Assembly (NCBI GenBank): GCA_040954595.2
Contig: CM082586.2
Coordinates: 806,001-870,000 of the forward strand
Direction: 5' to 3'
Source of the DNA: Balanoglossus misakiensis
Lineage: Eukaryota; Hemichordata
Length of the DNA: 64,000 nt
Under the pieces are notes generated by a model that ran no database searches, was not told where the DNA came from, and saw only the letters and a list, made by a program, of their open reading frames with translations. Both the position numbers and the translations under genes were made by a program. Of the stretch, positions 61,023 to 64,000 are shown one piece after another; within the stretch, counting starts at the first letter, position 1, and the number at the start of each line of letters is the position of its first letter.

Positions 61023-63420
61023 TTTTACATGAACACTGCTGTAATGCCAAGTGGTGTGGAAATGCTGTGATTATTATTATATGCACTCAAGAGACTCTGA
61101 TGTCAGCTGTATTCAATCTGCTCTTTTCAATGCAAACGTGTCCAAGTGACTAAATTTCACAAACTTTCTCAAGCATCTATGTGTCCCATTGAACGCATGC
61201 ACACTCCCAGCAGCATACAGGATAGCTGCTGCCCTTTTTAAATACTCGTACACTGTTTCCTAGACATGATGATTCAAGAGGAACATAGCAGTTGTGTCAT
61301 ACTATTCTCAGACCTCCTAAATTTTTTTACATGGGAGAATGGGATCTGCCAAATTTCTGGATTGAAAACTTTAGGGTAGCATGGTTGATAATCACAGAAT
61401 GATACAATTTTAAATGGAATGTTGCACATTTTCATACAATGTCAAATGTTTGTTTTTGTGTATTTGTTTTCAAGTAGTATATTAATAGAATGAGTTTTGA
61501 ACCATACATTACAATTGTAGAGATACAACTTATATATGTAGTTAAGCTATCTTTGTGTTGAAATCTGACAAACATTAAACATGTTTATAATAAAACCTTG
61601 TGTGGACATATGTGTATACATTGAAGAATAGTGCATGTTTTCCTGGCTGTTTTTATATTCAATTTATATATGGATACCTTTTCATCGAAATAAAATTACA
61701 CTGGTATTTGTCAACCCCCAAAAATATGGTATTCCTGATTTGTGCCACTAGTTGGTATCATTTATATCAGTGACAATGATGATTGTGATGACGATGATAA
61801 ATGATGAGGATATGTTTTTATATGTCAAAGTATATAACCTGAGAACAATTACAGATCCACCAGAATTTCATTACCTATTGATGGAATCGAAGTAAATTAT
61901 TTGGATGGAGACATCCCAATCACAAGAACTGAACACATGTGTTTAGCTCATGGCATCGAAAATGCAGACATCTTCGTGCATTTTGCACCAAGTGTCTGTT
62001 TTAACCAGGTTGACGCTTTCATCTTTTGTGCAGTTGCTGCTATAAAGCTGAACACGGACTATATGAAAGGAGTTTCAGTTATGATCTGGTGGATGTATAC
62101 ATGAATGTCTGCACATATGCCTGCGCACACAGTCGGCAGTGCAGTGTACACTGACTGTGTGTGGAATGCCCCTCGAGCCGGATCGCCGTCCGCGTATTCT
62201 GCAATGTTGTTTTCTAATAATTTTGTAAGAATCGTGTTTGCACATTCAATCACCCGACACTTGTTTGATTGCTAATTTCCGTACGCATTAAAACATTGTA
62301 ACTTTCGATGTAGGCAATTATATCGTAGGTAAGAACTTTGTTTACATTCAGTGACTGCATTTCGTGAATGTAGTTCCGGGAATCAGCGCGAGCACTTGAT
62401 CACGACCAGTTTATTATAGTGTATGGTACTAAAATGTGTACGTAATATGCTTTGAAATGTTTAAGTTTTGGAAGAATTAGAGTTTATTGCCGAATCGCAT
62501 GACATCTTAATATCCGAATAATAAAGATGACAACCCCGAGTGAACACAAAAATAGTACGAACAATGGGTCGATAAGTTAGCGTCTCCAAACACAATGAAT
62601 GCGCTCGTCTTTGAAAATAGCAAGAGAGAGATTTTAGCAAATCGTTTTCAAAATGCTACCGTGGTTATAATTAACTGGTCTTTAGGTGGGGGCTGAATTT
62701 AAAAGTAAACGCTGTGCGGTATAGGGGAACGAAATAAATGGCATCCACTTACCCAGAAATATCCGTGCTGCAGTAAAAGTGAGCTTCACTCGCAGAATCA
62801 GAAAGGACGGCTTCGTCTTCGTTCGGACATCAAAAGCCGCCACCAGACATGTAGATATAAAATGTCGACCTACATTTCCTGAACTTCTCTGGACTCTCTA
62901 ACAGCCACGTGTACCTGGACTCACTCAAAGCCGTGTGCACCTGGCCTCATTAGCAATCCTTTTATGGAGAGTGCGGCCTCAACGTTCAGCAACCTGAACA
63001 CCACGCTTGCTACATGTGCTTGTCTTGCTTTGCCAAACTGTTGAGGGCGCATCAGTGTATGCCATTTTATAGGTTATTTATTTTCGCTTAAACAAATTAA
63101 TGTTATGTATGAGTTCATACAGATAGACATTGATCAAAAGGTCATTTTCGTCAAAGAGATTTCATACATATAGGATGTAGGCCTAAAGTTAAACACTCAA
63201 AATACACCAAAGTTATAAATGGAAAATACACAGTTTTTTGGTAACATGCGGAACAAAGCAAGTCCATGAAAGAAATACAGATGGACATCTTGCAAATAAA
63301 CCAAGAAATGATGCCACGTGTTTCGAAAATAGTGATCACACCATGCACAGTATGTGACAAAAATATTAACCACCATGTATCAATCTCCAAGTCTCTAACT
63401 AGGAGGGAGTGACACTCTAC
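61023..63420. other. Sphingomyelinase 3' UTR and downstream spacer
   Basis: Probable 3' UTR to about 61.7 kb, then AT-rich sequence with a GATGAT-rich patch near 61,775-61,815. Near 62,905-62,955 a pair of similar 30-bp segments (CACGTGTACCTGGACTCA and CGTGTGCACCTGGCCTCA) sit side by side. No gene was recognised up to the minus-strand stop at 63,421. Confidence 0.5.
61589..61594 (+). terminator. Polyadenylation signal AATAAA (proximal), sphingomyelinase gene
   Basis: AATAAA 567 bp after the stop codon. A second canonical AATAAA lies at 61,689-61,694 and could be used instead. Confidence 0.55.
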
Positions 63421-64000
63421 TTATTCATATACGTTTCTGTTTTTTCTCTTTGTCTGTGGTTTCTGCTTATTGGAAGGGAAGGTTATTTTGAATAGCTCCC
63501 ACAATATTAAACCGAACACTAATATACAGAGTGGAACCTGACAAATTGCCCAAATGGTATAGTCGATTGCAGTAATGAACCACTGAAATGCAGGATGACC
63601 GCTTATGGTATCCCAACACTTGGTCATTGATTGCCTTAGATAAAATGGTAATAGTATATTTAGGAGGAGTGTGACCACCAGCATTGCTGCTGCTGAAAGG
63701 CGTCTTCCAAATGTGTATATGGAATGTGTAATGAACCACTGAAATGCAGGATGACCGCTTATGGTATCCCAACACTTGGTCATTGATTGCCTTAGATCAA
63801 ATGGTAATAGTATATTTAGGAGGAGTGTGACCACCAGCATTGCTGTTGCTAAAAGGCGTCTTCCAAATGTGTATATGGAATGTGTAATGAACCACTGAAA
63901 TGCAGGATGACCGCTTATGGTATCCCAACACTTGGTCATTGATTGCCTTAGATCAAATGTTAATAACATGTTTAGGAGGAGTGTGACCACCAGCATTGCT
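63421..64000 (-). CDS. Repeat-containing hydrophobic protein, 3' terminal part (runs off the right edge)
   Basis: A minus-strand frame open from the window edge to TAA at 63421. The visible part is about 193 residues: nearly three 52-residue repeats (MLVVTLLLNILLPFDLRQSM, TKCWDTISGHPAFQWFITHS, IYTFGRRLSAAA). A unique end follows, with a hydrophobic stretch (AICQVPLCILVFGLILWELF) and a basic tail (KQKPQTKRKNRNVYE). Each repeat has one strongly hydrophobic segment, so a multi-span membrane protein is likely. I do not recognise the family. The internal ATG at 63996 is not a supported start, because the frame continues upstream. Confidence 0.6.
   Translation of the reverse strand, partial: AMLVVTLLLNMLLTFDLRQSMTKCWDTISGHPAFQWFITHSIYTFGRRLLATAMLVVTLLLNILLPFDLRQSMTKCWDTISGHPAFQWFITHSIYTFGRRLSAAAMLVVTLLLNILLPFYLRQSMTKCWDTISGHPAFQWFITAIDYTIWAICQVPLCILVFGLILWELFKITFPSNKQKPQTKRKNRNVYE
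63575..64000 (-). repeat. 156-bp coding tandem repeat
   Basis: ATGAACCACTGAAATGCAGG recurs at 63,575, 63,731 and 63,887, exactly 156 bp (52 codons) apart. The copies differ at only a few bases (for example TAAAATGG against TCAAATGG, and GCTGCTGAAAGG against GTTGCTAAAAGG). The array continues past the window edge. Confidence 0.95.

Overview
The window is animal nuclear DNA. It carries intron-bearing genes for a membrane adenylyl cyclase of the ADCY8 type and a lysosomal acid sphingomyelinase, three BTB/kelch-like genes, AT-rich spacers and short GT-AG introns. An invertebrate bilaterian is my best guess; the sequence alone does not fix the species.

Layout. (1) 1-31,328 is one uninterrupted tandem satellite of about 355 units of 86-88 bp, which continues past the left edge. 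It has four related subfamilies: A (1-19,353, 87 bp, forward), C (19,354-24,760, 87 bp, reversed), D (24,761-30,078, 88 bp, reversed) and E (30,079-31,328, 87 bp, forward again). All share a GAGCTATAACCCATG-like core (TGAGCTATAACCCATG in most units). The array contains two strand switches, several higher-order repeats and a chimeric unit. The long open frames across it (one of 1,807 codons) are by-products of a unit length divisible by three. (2) 31,392-34,265 holds the last eight coding exons of an ADCY8-like adenylyl cyclase on the plus strand. The first visible exon begins only about 63 bp after the satellite ends, so the array fills at least the 3' part of an intron of this gene, or it truncates the gene. 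(3) 38,278-54,142 is a local cluster of three paralogous BTB plus kelch-like genes (minus, minus, plus). Each has almost its whole coding region in one large exon preceded by an intron close to the start; the plus-strand member has two BTB domains. (4) 56,823-61,022 is a complete 11-exon SMPD1-like acid sphingomyelinase (614 aa predicted) with one GC-AG intron. (5) 63,421-64,000 is the 3' end of a minus-strand gene encoding 52-residue hydrophobic tandem repeats; it leaves the window on the right.

The genes form no evident pathway. The BTB trio looks like a tandemly amplified family that may supply substrate adaptors for Cullin-3. The most unusual part is the satellite: it runs on both strands inside what looks like a transcribed cyclase intron, so a read-through transcript could fold into kilobases of double-stranded RNA. 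That last statement is inference.
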